Of a stretch of 64,000 nt of DNA, positions 17,093 to 24,609 are shown in pieces. A program made the position numbers and the translations under genes. The notes beneath the pieces are model-generated. The model was not told the DNA's origin. It worked only from the letters and a program-made list of their open reading frames with translations, and searched no databases. The first letter of the stretch is position 1, and each line of letters opens with the position of its first letter. The DNA comes from Paenibacillus_V sp046244365 (GTDB taxonomy: Bacteria; Bacillota; Bacilli; Paenibacillales; NBRC-103111). The stretch is taken from contig NZ_CP176395.1 in NCBI RefSeq assembly GCF_046244365.1, forward strand, positions 7,626,001 to 7,690,000. Reading direction: 5' to 3'.

Positions 17093-17509
17093 TTACTGCT
17101 GAGGGAATGCACTTTCATCCATATAGCTAAATTCCCAAAGATGTCCGTCTATATCCTGAAAGCCCCATTCGTACATAAAGCCGTGGTCTTTCGGATCGTT
17201 GGAAGGCTTTCCGCCGGCATCAAGAGCCTTATTGACTAGCTCGTCGACACTTTCTCTGCTATCGGCAGAGAGCGACACGATAACCTCCGTACTTTGGGTC
17301 GCATCCGAGATTTCCTTTTTCGTAAACTTTTTAAAGAATTCCTCGACCAGCAGCATGACGAAAATATTTTCCCCGACTATCATGCATGTCGCATTCTCGT
17401 CGGTAAATTGGGCGTTAAATTCAAACCCTATTTTCGTGAAAAACTCGACCGATTTATTCAGATCTTTAACCGGCAAATTAACAAAAATTTTAGCTGCTTG
17501 CACTCCCAT
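17093..17509 (-). CDS. VOC-superfamily protein (glyoxalase/bleomycin-resistance fold)
   Basis: 138 residues, typical length for a single-chain paired-beta VOC protein. Opening KIFVNLPVKDLNKSVEFFTKIGF is the classic first module (read as two pieces: VNLPVKDLNKS and EFFTKIGF); the second module ends with WGFQDIDGHLWEF, where the last acidic residue is a likely metal ligand. No clear partner gene. Members include lyases, dioxygenases and resistance proteins; the particular reaction cannot be read. Confidence 0.85.
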   Translation of the reverse strand: MGVQAAKIFVNLPVKDLNKSVEFFTKIGFEFNAQFTDENATCMIVGENIFVMLLVEEFFKKFTKKEISDATQSTEVIVSLSADSRESVDELVNKALDAGGKPSNDPKDHGFMYEWGFQDIDGHLWEFSYMDESAFPQQ

Positions 17510-17705
17510 AACGGCTCACCTCAACGTTGGATTTTGGGGACGCTCCGCATCTGCCTGCTACGCTTGGAAAGCGGTCATTCGGCGGCGGGCTCCTGATAAC
17601 TCTATTCTACCACTTCGTCCTGATCGGGATTTCTTATCTTTTGCTATTCTGGTTCCCATTCGATTGCGTATGCAGCCTCCGGAGTCGATCGGAATCCGAA
17701 TGCTG

Positions 17706-18158
17706 TTACTTTTTTAGACTGTTGAGCAGCTCGTCAATTGCGATCCCATTAATCGTCAACCCGGTTATATCGCAATCCGAAATGGCTATATTGGATAAAT
17801 CGCAGTTCGATAGCCGGCTGTTTCTCAATTTGCAGTTTTCGAACGTGACCGGCTTGTAGTTTTGTTCCGGATCGTAATTGGCGTCTTCGCCTTCCATCGG
17901 CCAACCGATGTTGCGGAACCGCGCGCCGGTGAATTGGATGTTTTCCAGGAGGATATCGCTCAAGTTTCCATTCGTTATTTGGGCGCCGGTCATATTGACG
18001 TCATTAAGCGCCAGCTCCCGCAGATTTGCGTTGTTGATCCGCGTTCCGGCTAGATTCACATCGTCGAAATGGAGCCGCTCCGCATTCACTTCCTGAAATT
18101 GCGAACCTGAAATATCGGTTCTCCGCAAATTCACTACCCCAGTCGTCCACTCAGACAT
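17706..18158 (-). CDS. Pentapeptide-repeat protein
   Basis: About 150 residues made almost wholly of A(D/N)LXX-type five-residue repeats: LRRTDISGSQFQEVNAERL, VNLAGTRINNANLREL, VNMTGAQITNGNLSDI, then a break (about residues 88-105, GWPMEGEDANYDPEQ) and a second block CKLRNSRLSNCDLSNIAIS. These form a four-sided beta-helix. Some relatives mimic DNA (Qnr/MfpA), most have unknown jobs. ATG 18158 is preferred (AGGAGG nine bases upstream); ATG 18164 is in frame. Single gene. Confidence 0.85.
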   Translation of the reverse strand: MSEWTTGVVNLRRTDISGSQFQEVNAERLHFDDVNLAGTRINNANLRELALNDVNMTGAQITNGNLSDILLENIQFTGARFRNIGWPMEGEDANYDPEQNYKPVTFENCKLRNSRLSNCDLSNIAISDCDITGLTINGIAIDELLNSLKK

Positions 18159-18451
18159 GCTCATTTTCCTCCTAATCGTATATAGACGCCAAAAGAAAAC
18201 ATATGTTCCCTTTATCTATTCCACAAAAAGGAAGCGATTCCTGCTTGCCTTCGATCAAAATTTTCCTTTCGACCTTCCCTCCGATCGCCTGTTTGAGAAT
18301 CGGGCAGGCCGCTTCGCTTGATTTAGACGGCATCCTGCCACGGACTCCCGTCCCGACTGGAGGCAAGCTCCTACACCGCGCCATGCGGTATGTACTTCAG
18401 CCGTAATCGGCCTTTTCACGGACGACGCGCTGCCCCACTGACTCTTATTGT

Positions 18452-18925
18452 TCAACGGATTTCGTCCCCTGACGCCAGCTGTCCGGAAGACTGCACTTCG
18501 CCTCCATTAAGCGTCACAAGCGGAACGATGACCGCCTTAAGCGAAGCCGCGACCGGGCAATACTGCTCCTGCTCCAGCTGAATGGCATGCCAGAGTCGGG
18601 AAAGCGATACTTCGCCCTTAACATGAAACGTCAGGCGAATTTCCGTTACGGCGTGCGGCAGGTCATCCGAACGGATCGCTTCCGCCTTCACGTCGAGCCC
18701 ATCCAGCGGCTGTCGCATTTTCTCCAGAAGCTTGACGACCCCTATGCCCATACAGCCGACCAGCCCCATTACGACCAATTCTAACGGGCTGTTGCCGGAG
18801 CCCTCGCCTCCATTCTGCACATCCGAGTCCATTCGAACGGGATATCCGCTCGGTCCCTTGGCTTCAAACCGCTTGCCGCCGAGCCATTCTGCGGTCACCT
18901 GCAAGGTTTTCTTCTGCGTAGTCAT
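18452..18925 (-). CDS. OsmC/Ohr-family protein
   Basis: About 157 residues. OsmC fold with NGGEGSGNSPLELVVMGLVGC and a later QLEQEQYCPVAASL; the two cysteines (GCMG and YCPV) are the pair that reduces organic hydroperoxides in this family. ATG 18925 follows AAGGGAG; the open frame to 18967 has no ribosome site. Probably a YhfA/OsmC-type stress protein. Neighbours give no further hint. Confidence 0.87.
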   Translation of the reverse strand: MTTQKKTLQVTAEWLGGKRFEAKGPSGYPVRMDSDVQNGGEGSGNSPLELVVMGLVGCMGIGVVKLLEKMRQPLDGLDVKAEAIRSDDLPHAVTEIRLTFHVKGEVSLSRLWHAIQLEQEQYCPVAASLKAVIVPLVTLNGGEVQSSGQLASGDEIR

Positions 18926-19417
18926 GTTTAGCGAGCTCCCTTCGTTACGATCCGGACTATCCTCCAAGCGTACCGAGTGCTGCTGCGGCAGTCAACTACC
19001 CGTTGCTTGAAAGAGAGTGCCGGATCGAACAGCCATGGTTCTAATTCACGGCTCTTTCTCTTATCTCTTCTGCCAGCCAGCATTTCCCTGCGTATTGTTG
19101 TCACTACGGATGAATGCTGTACGAAATACAACAAAAATCGCATAAACGGCTTATGCGCTCTCTGAATGAGCCAATATGCTGCATAATGTGCAACATCAGC
19201 CTCACAGGAAGACCTTTGGGCGCACATATGCTGTAAAACATACAACATTCTACACCCGAAGGGTGACTCGCGGCCGATACATGCAAGCCTTATCAAGTGG
19301 CGGCTTTTGATTCGTCGTTTAGAGGATCTGAATTTCAAGCAAAAAAGGGATGCTCCGAAAGCTTTTATGCTCCGGGCACATCCCTTATCGGTTACCCTTT
19401 TCCTCGTCCCTTCCCGC
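18926..19417. other. Intergenic region with three degenerate repeats
   Basis: About 490 bp without a convincing gene. Three imperfect copies of ATGCTGTA-N3-ATACAACA occur at 19114, 19176 and 19228 (spacing 62 and 52 bp). Each has internal GTA/TAC symmetry. A short inverted repeat GAAAGAGAGTGCCGG lies near 19008. Confidence 0.45.
19114..19247. repeat. Three imperfect ~20-bp repeats
   Basis: Copies ATGCTGTACGAAATACAAC, ATGCTGCATAATGTGCAACA and ATGCTGTAAAACATACAACA at 19114, 19176 and 19228, same orientation. The core resembles the TGTACAACATG of the repeats at 1966-2047, so they may be one dispersed family. Confidence 0.5.
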
Positions 19418-20029
19418 CTAGTGAACCATCACTCTCCGCATCTGCGGCACGAACTGCTCCAGGTTCACCGGCTTCATGAGCGATTGGACGTAATCTTTAT
19501 CGGTAAGCGTCGGATCGAGCCATTTTTCCACGTCGCTCTCCCGCAGCACGACCGGCATCCGCTGGCCCGACGAGTCCCTCCGGTCCGGGTACGTCAGCAG
19601 CGTACATGCGCGAAACTCCTCGCCCGACGGGCTTTTCCAAATCTCGTACAACCCGGCGAGGCCGAACGCCTTGCCTTCCTCTTTCGTAAAGCAAGGCTCT
19701 TCCTTGACCTTGGCTTTACCGCCTTCTTCTTGATTTTTGCCGTAAAAGCCGCTGCATGGGATGACGCAGCGCTGCTTGCGGATCATCTTGTCGTAGATCG
19801 GTTTCTCGCCGATCGAGTCTCCGTCCGCACGTATGGCATCCGACGCCCAGAAGGGCATCAGTCCCCAGCGGAATTCGTCCAGCAAACGCTCGCGGTCCTT
19901 GTTGATGATGGCGAACACCGAGTTTACCGGCCTCATATCTTCGTTCTTCCGATAAGACAGCACCTTGTCAATCTGAAACTGCTCCACCAGCTCGTTCACT
20001 TCGGTTTCTAGCGTAAAACGTTCGCACAT
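19418..20029 (-). CDS. SRAP-domain protein with altered active site (YedK/HMCES family)
   Basis: About 203 residues. Start at 20029 puts Cys2 right after Met (MCERFTLE), as needed because SRAP proteins use the exposed Cys2 to crosslink abasic DNA. Family landmarks: FRWGLMPFWASDA, CVIPCSGFYGK, FGLAGLYEIWKS, LLTYPD, QRMPVVLRE, LDPTL. Two catalytic positions look changed: the Glu of GFYEW is Gly, and the His of the usual HDRMP is Gly, with Gln for Asp. The NARAET segment is also replaced. So it may bind abasic sites without normal peptidase/release chemistry. Single gene. Confidence 0.85.
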   Translation of the reverse strand: MCERFTLETEVNELVEQFQIDKVLSYRKNEDMRPVNSVFAIINKDRERLLDEFRWGLMPFWASDAIRADGDSIGEKPIYDKMIRKQRCVIPCSGFYGKNQEEGGKAKVKEEPCFTKEEGKAFGLAGLYEIWKSPSGEEFRACTLLTYPDRRDSSGQRMPVVLRESDVEKWLDPTLTDKDYVQSLMKPVNLEQFVPQMRRVMVH

Positions 20030-20270
20030 GATGATTACCGCCCTTTGCATGCTGTATTTTGCTTACAGTATTTGCAAAGGAAACAATTTCATGCATGGAC
20101 AATAAGACCGATGGCATGATATATTTGATTACACAAAATTAAATTGTTTGCAATTCAAATGTTTTCGGTAGTGCAGTTATGATTATCTATTAATGACATA
20201 TGTATATGGTTTGCATACTGTCTTCCTATCTACAGGATCCCGAAATAACTACGGAAAAGGGGCGTTCACG

Positions 20271-20633
20271 ATGATGCTCGCAAGTATGGTACTGGTAGCG
20301 CTTGTCGCAATTGAACATGTTTATATTTTAGTCCTGGAAATGTTTCTGTGGACCACGCCGAGAGCCAGGAAATCTTTCGGGCTAACCGAACGGTTTGCCG
20401 AGGAGTCCAAATCACTAGCCGCCAACCAAGGGCTCTATAACGGCTTTTTGGCTGCCGGTTTGGCTTGGGGCCTGCTCCACCCCGACGCTATGTTCGGGCG
20501 CCAGATTCAATTGTTTTTCCTGGCCTGCGTAATCATTGCCGCAATCTATGGCGGCGCAACGGCCAAGAAGTCCATTCTCATCGTGCAGGGGCTCCCCGCA
20601 CTTGCGGCGCTGATCGCTGTATTACTTTCATAA
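20271..20633 (+). CDS. DUF1304-family small membrane protein
   Basis: About 120 residues from ATG 20271 (AAAAGGGG upstream), the usual length for the family; a longer frame to 20193 has no ribosome site. Four hydrophobic spans: MVLVALVAIEHVYILVLEMF, GLYNGFLAAGLAWGLL, FFLACVIIAAIYGGATA and GLPALAALIAVLLS. The N-x-G-LYNGFLA region is the family signature. Function unknown. Followed by a terminator at 20648-20693. Confidence 0.82.
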   Translation: MMLASMVLVALVAIEHVYILVLEMFLWTTPRARKSFGLTERFAEESKSLAANQGLYNGFLAAGLAWGLLHPDAMFGRQIQLFFLACVIIAAIYGGATAKKSILIVQGLPALAALIAVLLS

Positions 20634-20647
20634 CGGATTGTCCTTTT

Positions 20648-20693
20648 AAAGGAACGGCTGTCTTTCTTCAATCAGACGACCCGTTCCTTTTTC
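20648..20693 (+). terminator. Terminator after the DUF1304 gene
   Basis: Perfect ten-pair stem AAAGGAACGG (20648-20657) and CCGTTCCTTT (20681-20690) with a TTT continuation, 15 bp after the stop codon. Confidence 0.75.
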
Positions 20694-20737
20694 GCACGCT
20701 CGAGAGAATCCCACACTCCCCACAAGTACATGAAATA

Positions 20738-20777
20738 AAGAAGGAGAAGGCATCCGCATGCCTCCCCCTCCTTTTCT
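20738..20777 (-). terminator. Hairpin ending the small-gene cluster
   Basis: GAAGGAGAAGGCAT and ATGCCTCCCCCTCCTTTTC pair with a two-base bulge around CCGC. On the minus strand it is followed by CTTTATTTC. It is just downstream of the 20-residue ORF at 20780. Confidence 0.45.
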
Positions 20778-20779
20778 AA

Positions 20780-20842
20780 CTATGGCTCATTGTAGATTGT
20801 TTTATGAACAAGCGTTACAGCGGCAGGCACGTTTCGTTTCAT
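20780..20842 (-). CDS. Possible 20-residue peptide gene
   Basis: ATG-to-stop frame of 20 codons (MKRNVPAAVTLVHKTIYNEP) with a strong AGGAGG ten bases upstream and a hairpin directly after the stop. It follows the 33-residue gene at 20978 on the same strand. Not recognised. The strong ribosome site is the only positive evidence; peptide could be a leader or a chance frame. Confidence 0.35.
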   Translation of the reverse strand: MKRNVPAAVTLVHKTIYNEP

Positions 20843-20876
20843 CGGAAATAAACCTCCTAATTTGAGCGGTCTGTTC

Positions 20877-20978
20877 CTATTTGATGATTAGGTATATCGC
20901 TAGTACTACGATTCCCACCGTAGCGCAAGCAGATATGCCTAGAAAAAAAGTTTTGTACTTGTCCGTATCCGTTTTCAT
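20877..20978 (-). CDS. Putative 33-residue single-span membrane peptide
   Basis: Frame of 33 codons with a polar N-terminus (MKTDTDKYKT) followed by a clean hydrophobic helix (FFLGISACATVGIVVLAIYL) and a short tail IIK. This is the typical form of a small type-I/II membrane peptide. The ribosome site is weak (GTGGTGA). It lies between a Cse60-like gene and the 20-residue frame, all minus strand, so a small operon is possible. Not recognised. Confidence 0.45.
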   Translation of the reverse strand: MKTDTDKYKTFFLGISACATVGIVVLAIYLIIK

Positions 20979-21063
20979 ATTATTTTCACCACACAGCGGG
21001 CGGCCTTCCCTTTACAGGCGACGGCTTCGCCTCATACTTTTTCAGTCCAAAGCTTGGAGTTCG

Positions 21064-21270
21064 TTATTTATCCGTTGGTTTACCGGTTCGATAGACGATC
21101 AGAATCGTGCTTCTTTGATGCTCCGTGCGCATCGGGGTCGCCTTCACGACGGAGCCGTAGCAAATATTAATAACTTGCTCCTCGCTCAGGCCGGCCAAAA
21201 ACTCGTTCGCCTTATTCTCCGCATAGGAATTATCGGTATCGACAAACTCTTTCACTTGAATCACATGCAT
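21064..21270 (-). CDS. Cse60-like small sporulation-associated protein
   Basis: 68 residues with AAGGAG before the ATG. Begins VIQVKEFVDTDNSYAENKANEFL and continues INICYGSVVK and TILIVYRTGK, which resembles the small Cse60 proteins made under sporulation sigma-E in Bacillus. Identification is from the V-K-x-F-x-D-T-D start and length only. Shares strand with the two tiny genes downstream. Confidence 0.55.
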   Translation of the reverse strand: MHVIQVKEFVDTDNSYAENKANEFLAGLSEEQVINICYGSVVKATPMRTEHQRSTILIVYRTGKPTDK

Positions 21271-21374
21271 CGTCTCCTTCGTATAGTAGTCTTTCCATCG
21301 AGCTTAGCCGATTCCTCCTCATTCCATACGCAGCACTCCCCTGTTCGGTAACATTAAATGTCAAAACCGCTTAA

Positions 21375-21413
21375 AAATAGAGCAAGGCACCCCGCATAAA
21401 CTGCGGAATGCCT
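21375..21413 (-). terminator. Terminator downstream of the yhaM-like gene
   Basis: AGGCA-CC-CCGCA / TGCGG-AA-TGCCT around TAAAC; on the minus strand it is followed by TTGCTCTATTTTT. Lies about 70 bp after the exonuclease stop. Confidence 0.6.
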
Positions 21414-21481
21414 ATTTACATGTAACAATAGCATTGAAAGGGGAAAGTGTCAAATACGCGAAAGGTATTTCAACAATCCCC

Positions 21482-22438
21482 TCAAACCTTCATCTTATAA
21501 ATCGCCTTGTTCTCCAGCCCCCGGATCATCGGGGTCCATTCGTCCGTCTCCGGCGTCGTGTCGAGCGCATCCTCCACCATTTGCAGCTTGGCGTCGATCG
21601 CATCGATGTGATGCAGCGCGACCGCTTCGGCCGTTTGCGGCTGGACGGGACTTCCCCATTCGCCTAGGTTGTGATGGGACAGCACCAGATGCTGCAAGCC
21701 GAGCACCTTCGGGGATTCAAGATCGATCCCGCTGCGTATCGCCGCTTCCGTGATCCAGTTCGAAGCCATGGCGATATGCCCGATCAGCTTGCCCTGCACG
21801 CTGTAATCGGCGACGATGCCGAGCTGCGAGATCATCTCTTCCGGCTTCGCGATGTCATGAAGAATAATGCCTGCCTTAACCATATCCGCATTCAGGAAAG
21901 GCCGCTGCTTGCATACGAATTCCCCTAGCTCCAGCATCCGGACGATATGATAGGCAAGCCCGGCAAAATACGCATGATGATGCGTCTTCGCCGCGGGAAC
22001 GTGCATTAGCTTCTCATCCACTTTAGCCACGCAGAACGCGACGATCTGCTTGATTTCCTGATCAGCAATGCTCTCCATCGCTTGTTTAATGGTATAAACG
22101 AGATCGATCGGCTGAACCGGAGCGGACCGGACAAAATCCGTGACGCTTACTCCGTCGGCATCCGTCGCTTTGCGAATCCGCGTGATTTTGACCTGCAGCT
22201 TCTCCCTGTATAACTGGACGATCCCCTGCACCTTCACCAGATCGAGCGGGAAAAACGTTTCCTTATCCGTGGCCGAGGCGTCCCAGTATTTAGCCGAGAT
22301 TTGCCCGCTGGTATCCCCTAATACAATATCGAAATAATCCTTGGGCGGCGTGTTGTTCGTTTGCTTGACCGCCAGCTCCTTCAGGATATAAAACCCTACG
22401 AATTCATCGTCCTGCTGCAGCTGTTTAATTAAAGTCAT
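21482..22438 (-). CDS. yhaM: 3'-5' exoribonuclease YhaM
   Basis: About 318 residues. Start at 22438 (MTLIKQLQ) behind GGAGG; the frame to 22468 is an artefact. N-terminal OB-fold (residues about 1-110: YDFDIVLGD-like YFDIVLGDTSG, VKVQGIVQLY), then an HD domain with HHHAYFAGLAYHIVRML, LHDIAKPEE and LVLSHH, supplying the metal-binding His/Asp set. YhaM degrades RNA and single-stranded DNA from the 3' end in a Mn-dependent way and takes part in replication-linked DNA work and mRNA turnover. Length matches the family (about 314). Confidence 0.92.
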   Translation of the reverse strand: MTLIKQLQQDDEFVGFYILKELAVKQTNNTPPKDYFDIVLGDTSGQISAKYWDASATDKETFFPLDLVKVQGIVQLYREKLQVKITRIRKATDADGVSVTDFVRSAPVQPIDLVYTIKQAMESIADQEIKQIVAFCVAKVDEKLMHVPAAKTHHHAYFAGLAYHIVRMLELGEFVCKQRPFLNADMVKAGIILHDIAKPEEMISQLGIVADYSVQGKLIGHIAMASNWITEAAIRSGIDLESPKVLGLQHLVLSHHNLGEWGSPVQPQTAEAVALHHIDAIDAKLQMVEDALDTTPETDEWTPMIRGLENKAIYKMKV

Positions 22439-22477
22439 ACCAAATCCTCCAAAAGTAGATAGGAGCATTATACTACG

Positions 22478-22535
22478 AAAAAGGCGATAAAGGGGCGGAA
22501 TCCGAAATTCGGTTCTGCCTTTTCCCTTTATCGCC
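22478..22535 (-). terminator. Strong terminator after lactate dehydrogenase
   Basis: Outer stem GGCGATAAAGGG / CCCTTTATCGCC is perfect (12 pairs), with a second inner stem CCGAA/TTCGG. On the minus strand it ends in CCTTTTTCG. Five bases past the ldh stop. Confidence 0.85.
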
Positions 22536-22540
22536 TCAAT

Positions 22541-23455
22541 TTACACCGAGATCGATCCGATCAGCCCTTTCAGCTTGTCGGCCGAGCGGTGCAGCAGCTC
22601 CTTCTCGTTCTCGGAAAGCTCGAGCTTCAGCACTTCTCTCACGCCCTGGCGGTCGACAATGCAAGGTACGCCGAGGTATACGTCCGAGATGCCGTGATAG
22701 TTGTCGAGCAGCGTCGAAACGTTGAGAACGGCGCCCTCGTCGCGCAAAATCGCCGTGCAAATCCGGTCGAGCGCCAGCGCGATCGCGTAGTAGGTAGCGC
22801 CTTTAGCGCTAATAATTTCATAAGCGGCATCCCGCGTGTTTGTGAAAATGTCCGTTTTCGTCTCCTCGTCAAGCTCCAGCTCCATGCCCGCCACATTGGC
22901 GTGGCTCCATACCGGCAGTTCGGAATCGCCGTGTTCCCCAACGATATGGGCATGCACGCTGCGCGGGTCGATGTTCAACTGCTTGCCGATCAAATAGCGG
23001 AATCTCGCGCTGTCCAGCAGTGTACCGGAGCCAATGACGCGATGAACCGGCCAATCCGACTTTTTCCATGTAAAGTAGCTCATAATGTCTACCGGGTTGG
23101 AGGCGATCAGCAAAATGCCGTGATCGTTCACCTTCAACACTTCGCTGACGATGCTGTCAAAGATCGATACGTTCCGCTTCAGCAGATCGATCCGCGACTC
23201 CCCTTCCCTCTGCGCGGCACCTGCGGCGATCACGATAATATCCGCTTCGCGGCAATCCTCGTAAGTGCCCGCCCACAACTTGCAGCCGCCGACGAACGGC
23301 ATGCCGTGGTTCATGTCCAGCGCGTCGCCGACCGCCTTCTTATGGTTCGCGTCGATCAGCACCAGCTCGTCGGCGCGATTTCTCAGCAACAGCGTATAGG
23401 CGGTAGTCGAACCGACCGCTCCGGTTCCGATGACGGCAATTCTCGTTTTTTTCAT
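22541..23455 (-). CDS. ldh: L-lactate dehydrogenase
   Basis: 304 residues. NAD-binding GTGAVGS near the N-terminus; the substrate loop GAAQREGESR carries Gln82 (lactate rather than malate choice) and the Arg residues that hold pyruvate; catalytic His175 is in GEHGDSE. Converts pyruvate plus NADH to L-lactate plus NAD in the cytosol during fermentation. It directly follows an FNT channel gene (20 bp apart, same strand), which suggests that the channel exports lactate or formate. Strong terminator after it. Confidence 0.93.
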   Translation of the reverse strand: MKKTRIAVIGTGAVGSTTAYTLLLRNRADELVLIDANHKKAVGDALDMNHGMPFVGGCKLWAGTYEDCREADIIVIAAGAAQREGESRIDLLKRNVSIFDSIVSEVLKVNDHGILLIASNPVDIMSYFTWKKSDWPVHRVIGSGTLLDSARFRYLIGKQLNIDPRSVHAHIVGEHGDSELPVWSHANVAGMELELDEETKTDIFTNTRDAAYEIISAKGATYYAIALALDRICTAILRDEGAVLNVSTLLDNYHGISDVYLGVPCIVDRQGVREVLKLELSENEKELLHRSADKLKGLIGSISV

Positions 23456-23475
23456 ATCTCTTGTCCTCCTGTTGG

Positions 23476-24258
23476 TTATATCTCTTTCATGAAAGGTTTA
23501 TTCACATAATAATACATAAAGCCCATCAATACACTGCCCCCGATCAAATTCCCCAGCGTGACCGGTATCAGATTATGGATAACGCCGTCGAAGGAGATCG
23601 TGCCCGGATGATTCAGCACAAGCGCGATCGCGAAGGTACACATGTTGGCGATGCTATGCTCGTAGCCGGAAATGAAGAAGCAGAAGACGAAAAGCATCAT
23701 CGCGAACATTTTGGCGCCGTCCTCCTTGAAGGACATCGGCACGAAAAACGCCAGGCAGACGAGCCAGTTACACAAAATCGCCCGAAAAAACAACTCCGAA
23801 GCCGGCGTATGCATTTTCTTCTCCACGACGCTGAGCAGAAATCCGTTGACAGACGAATCGTCGAATAATCCCGTCGTATAGATCAGGAACGCGAACACCG
23901 CAGCGCCGAGAATGTTGCCGATGTAACTCGTTCCCCACATCTTCAGCGTGTCGAGCCAGCTCATTTTCTTGCGCAGCGCGGCAAAGCTGTAATAGAAGGT
24001 GTTCCCCGTAAAAAGGTCGCCGCCGCCATACGAGATCAGAATGATCGCCGCACCAAACGTGAGCGCCGCCATCGGATACGTCAAGGGCGAATGCTCCAGG
24101 TAGAAAAAATTGCCCGTTTTGAACGCGACGATGACGCCAAAACCGATAAACATACTCGCGAGCATCGACCGGGATATGTACCGCAAGCGGCTTTGCCGAA
24201 AAATAGTCTGCTTCTTCAGCGCAAGCTGCTCAACCTTTAGCAAAGGCTGATCTTCCAA
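23476..24258 (-). CDS. Formate/nitrite transporter family channel
   Basis: 260 residues with six membrane spans. FNT signatures: GGGDLFTGNTFYY (first half-helix break), GTSYIGNILGA, and the central pore His in ISGYEHSIANMCTF. These channels pass small monocarboxylates (formate, nitrite, lactate, acetate) with a proton. TTG start at 24258 with GGGGAG upstream. Operon with ldh 20 bp downstream; in this context lactic acid export at low pH is the attractive role, but formate remains possible. Confidence 0.9.
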   Translation of the reverse strand: MEDQPLLKVEQLALKKQTIFRQSRLRYISRSMLASMFIGFGVIVAFKTGNFFYLEHSPLTYPMAALTFGAAIILISYGGGDLFTGNTFYYSFAALRKKMSWLDTLKMWGTSYIGNILGAAVFAFLIYTTGLFDDSSVNGFLLSVVEKKMHTPASELFFRAILCNWLVCLAFFVPMSFKEDGAKMFAMMLFVFCFFISGYEHSIANMCTFAIALVLNHPGTISFDGVIHNLIPVTLGNLIGGSVLMGFMYYYVNKPFMKEI

Positions 24259-24438
24259 AACCGCTCCCCCCCGTTGTCATGATCCTGCTGCTTTATGTCC
24301 CTACACTAGCATAAGACCTCGCAGGCGGTTGTGAGATTTGTCACAGGGACCCGCGGAAGCGGCAGTCAGCCCTTCACGTCCACGTCCCATCCAAGCAGAG
24401 GGTTGAACGGTTGAAAAAATTCCCCAGAAGGAGCCGCT

Positions 24439-24477
24439 GCGACGAAATAAGCTCGATTTCTAGGCTTATTTCGTCGC
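24439..24477. repeat. Perfect 14-bp inverted repeat
   Basis: GCGACGAAATAAGC and GCTTATTTCGTCGC around an 11-base loop, no T-run. Shares the AAATAAGC/GCTTATTT core with the hairpin at 16689-16738, so both may be one repeat family. Confidence 0.55.
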
Positions 24478-24566
24478 CGTAATCCGCTCCAGGTGTAGGC
24501 CGTCACCAAACGAATGTTTTGATTTCACAGTTTACTGGAAGAGAATTTGTTCATTTATAGCTACAA

Positions 24567-24595
24567 GAAAAACCCGCCGGAATCGTCCGGCAGGC
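24567..24595 (-). terminator. Terminator of the cohesin-SLH gene
   Basis: On the minus strand CCTGCCGG-ACGATT-CCGGCGGG with one mismatch, then TTTTTC. Fifteen bases after the stop at 24610. Confidence 0.75.
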
Positions 24596-24609
24596 TCGTT
24601 TATCAACTT

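Larger units (their letters stand above)
24259..24609. other. Intergenic region between FNT gene and cohesin-SLH gene
   Basis: About 350 bp. It holds the promoter region of the FNT-ldh operon (near 24270-24330, no clear hexamers), the hairpin at 24439-24477 and the terminator at 24567-24595. No gene seen. Confidence 0.5.

Noticed and set aside
18172..18384. 70-codon minus-strand frame after the OsmC gene
   Set aside because: No convincing ribosome site, no recognisable product, and it lies in a poorly structured intergenic region; kept out of the gene list.
20193..20270. N-terminal extension of the DUF1304 protein
   Set aside because: The extra 26 residues lack a ribosome site and break the family pattern; ATG 20271 has AAAAGGGG.
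24439..24477. Hairpin read as a terminator
   Set aside because: Very stable stem but no T-run in either direction; listed as repeat instead.
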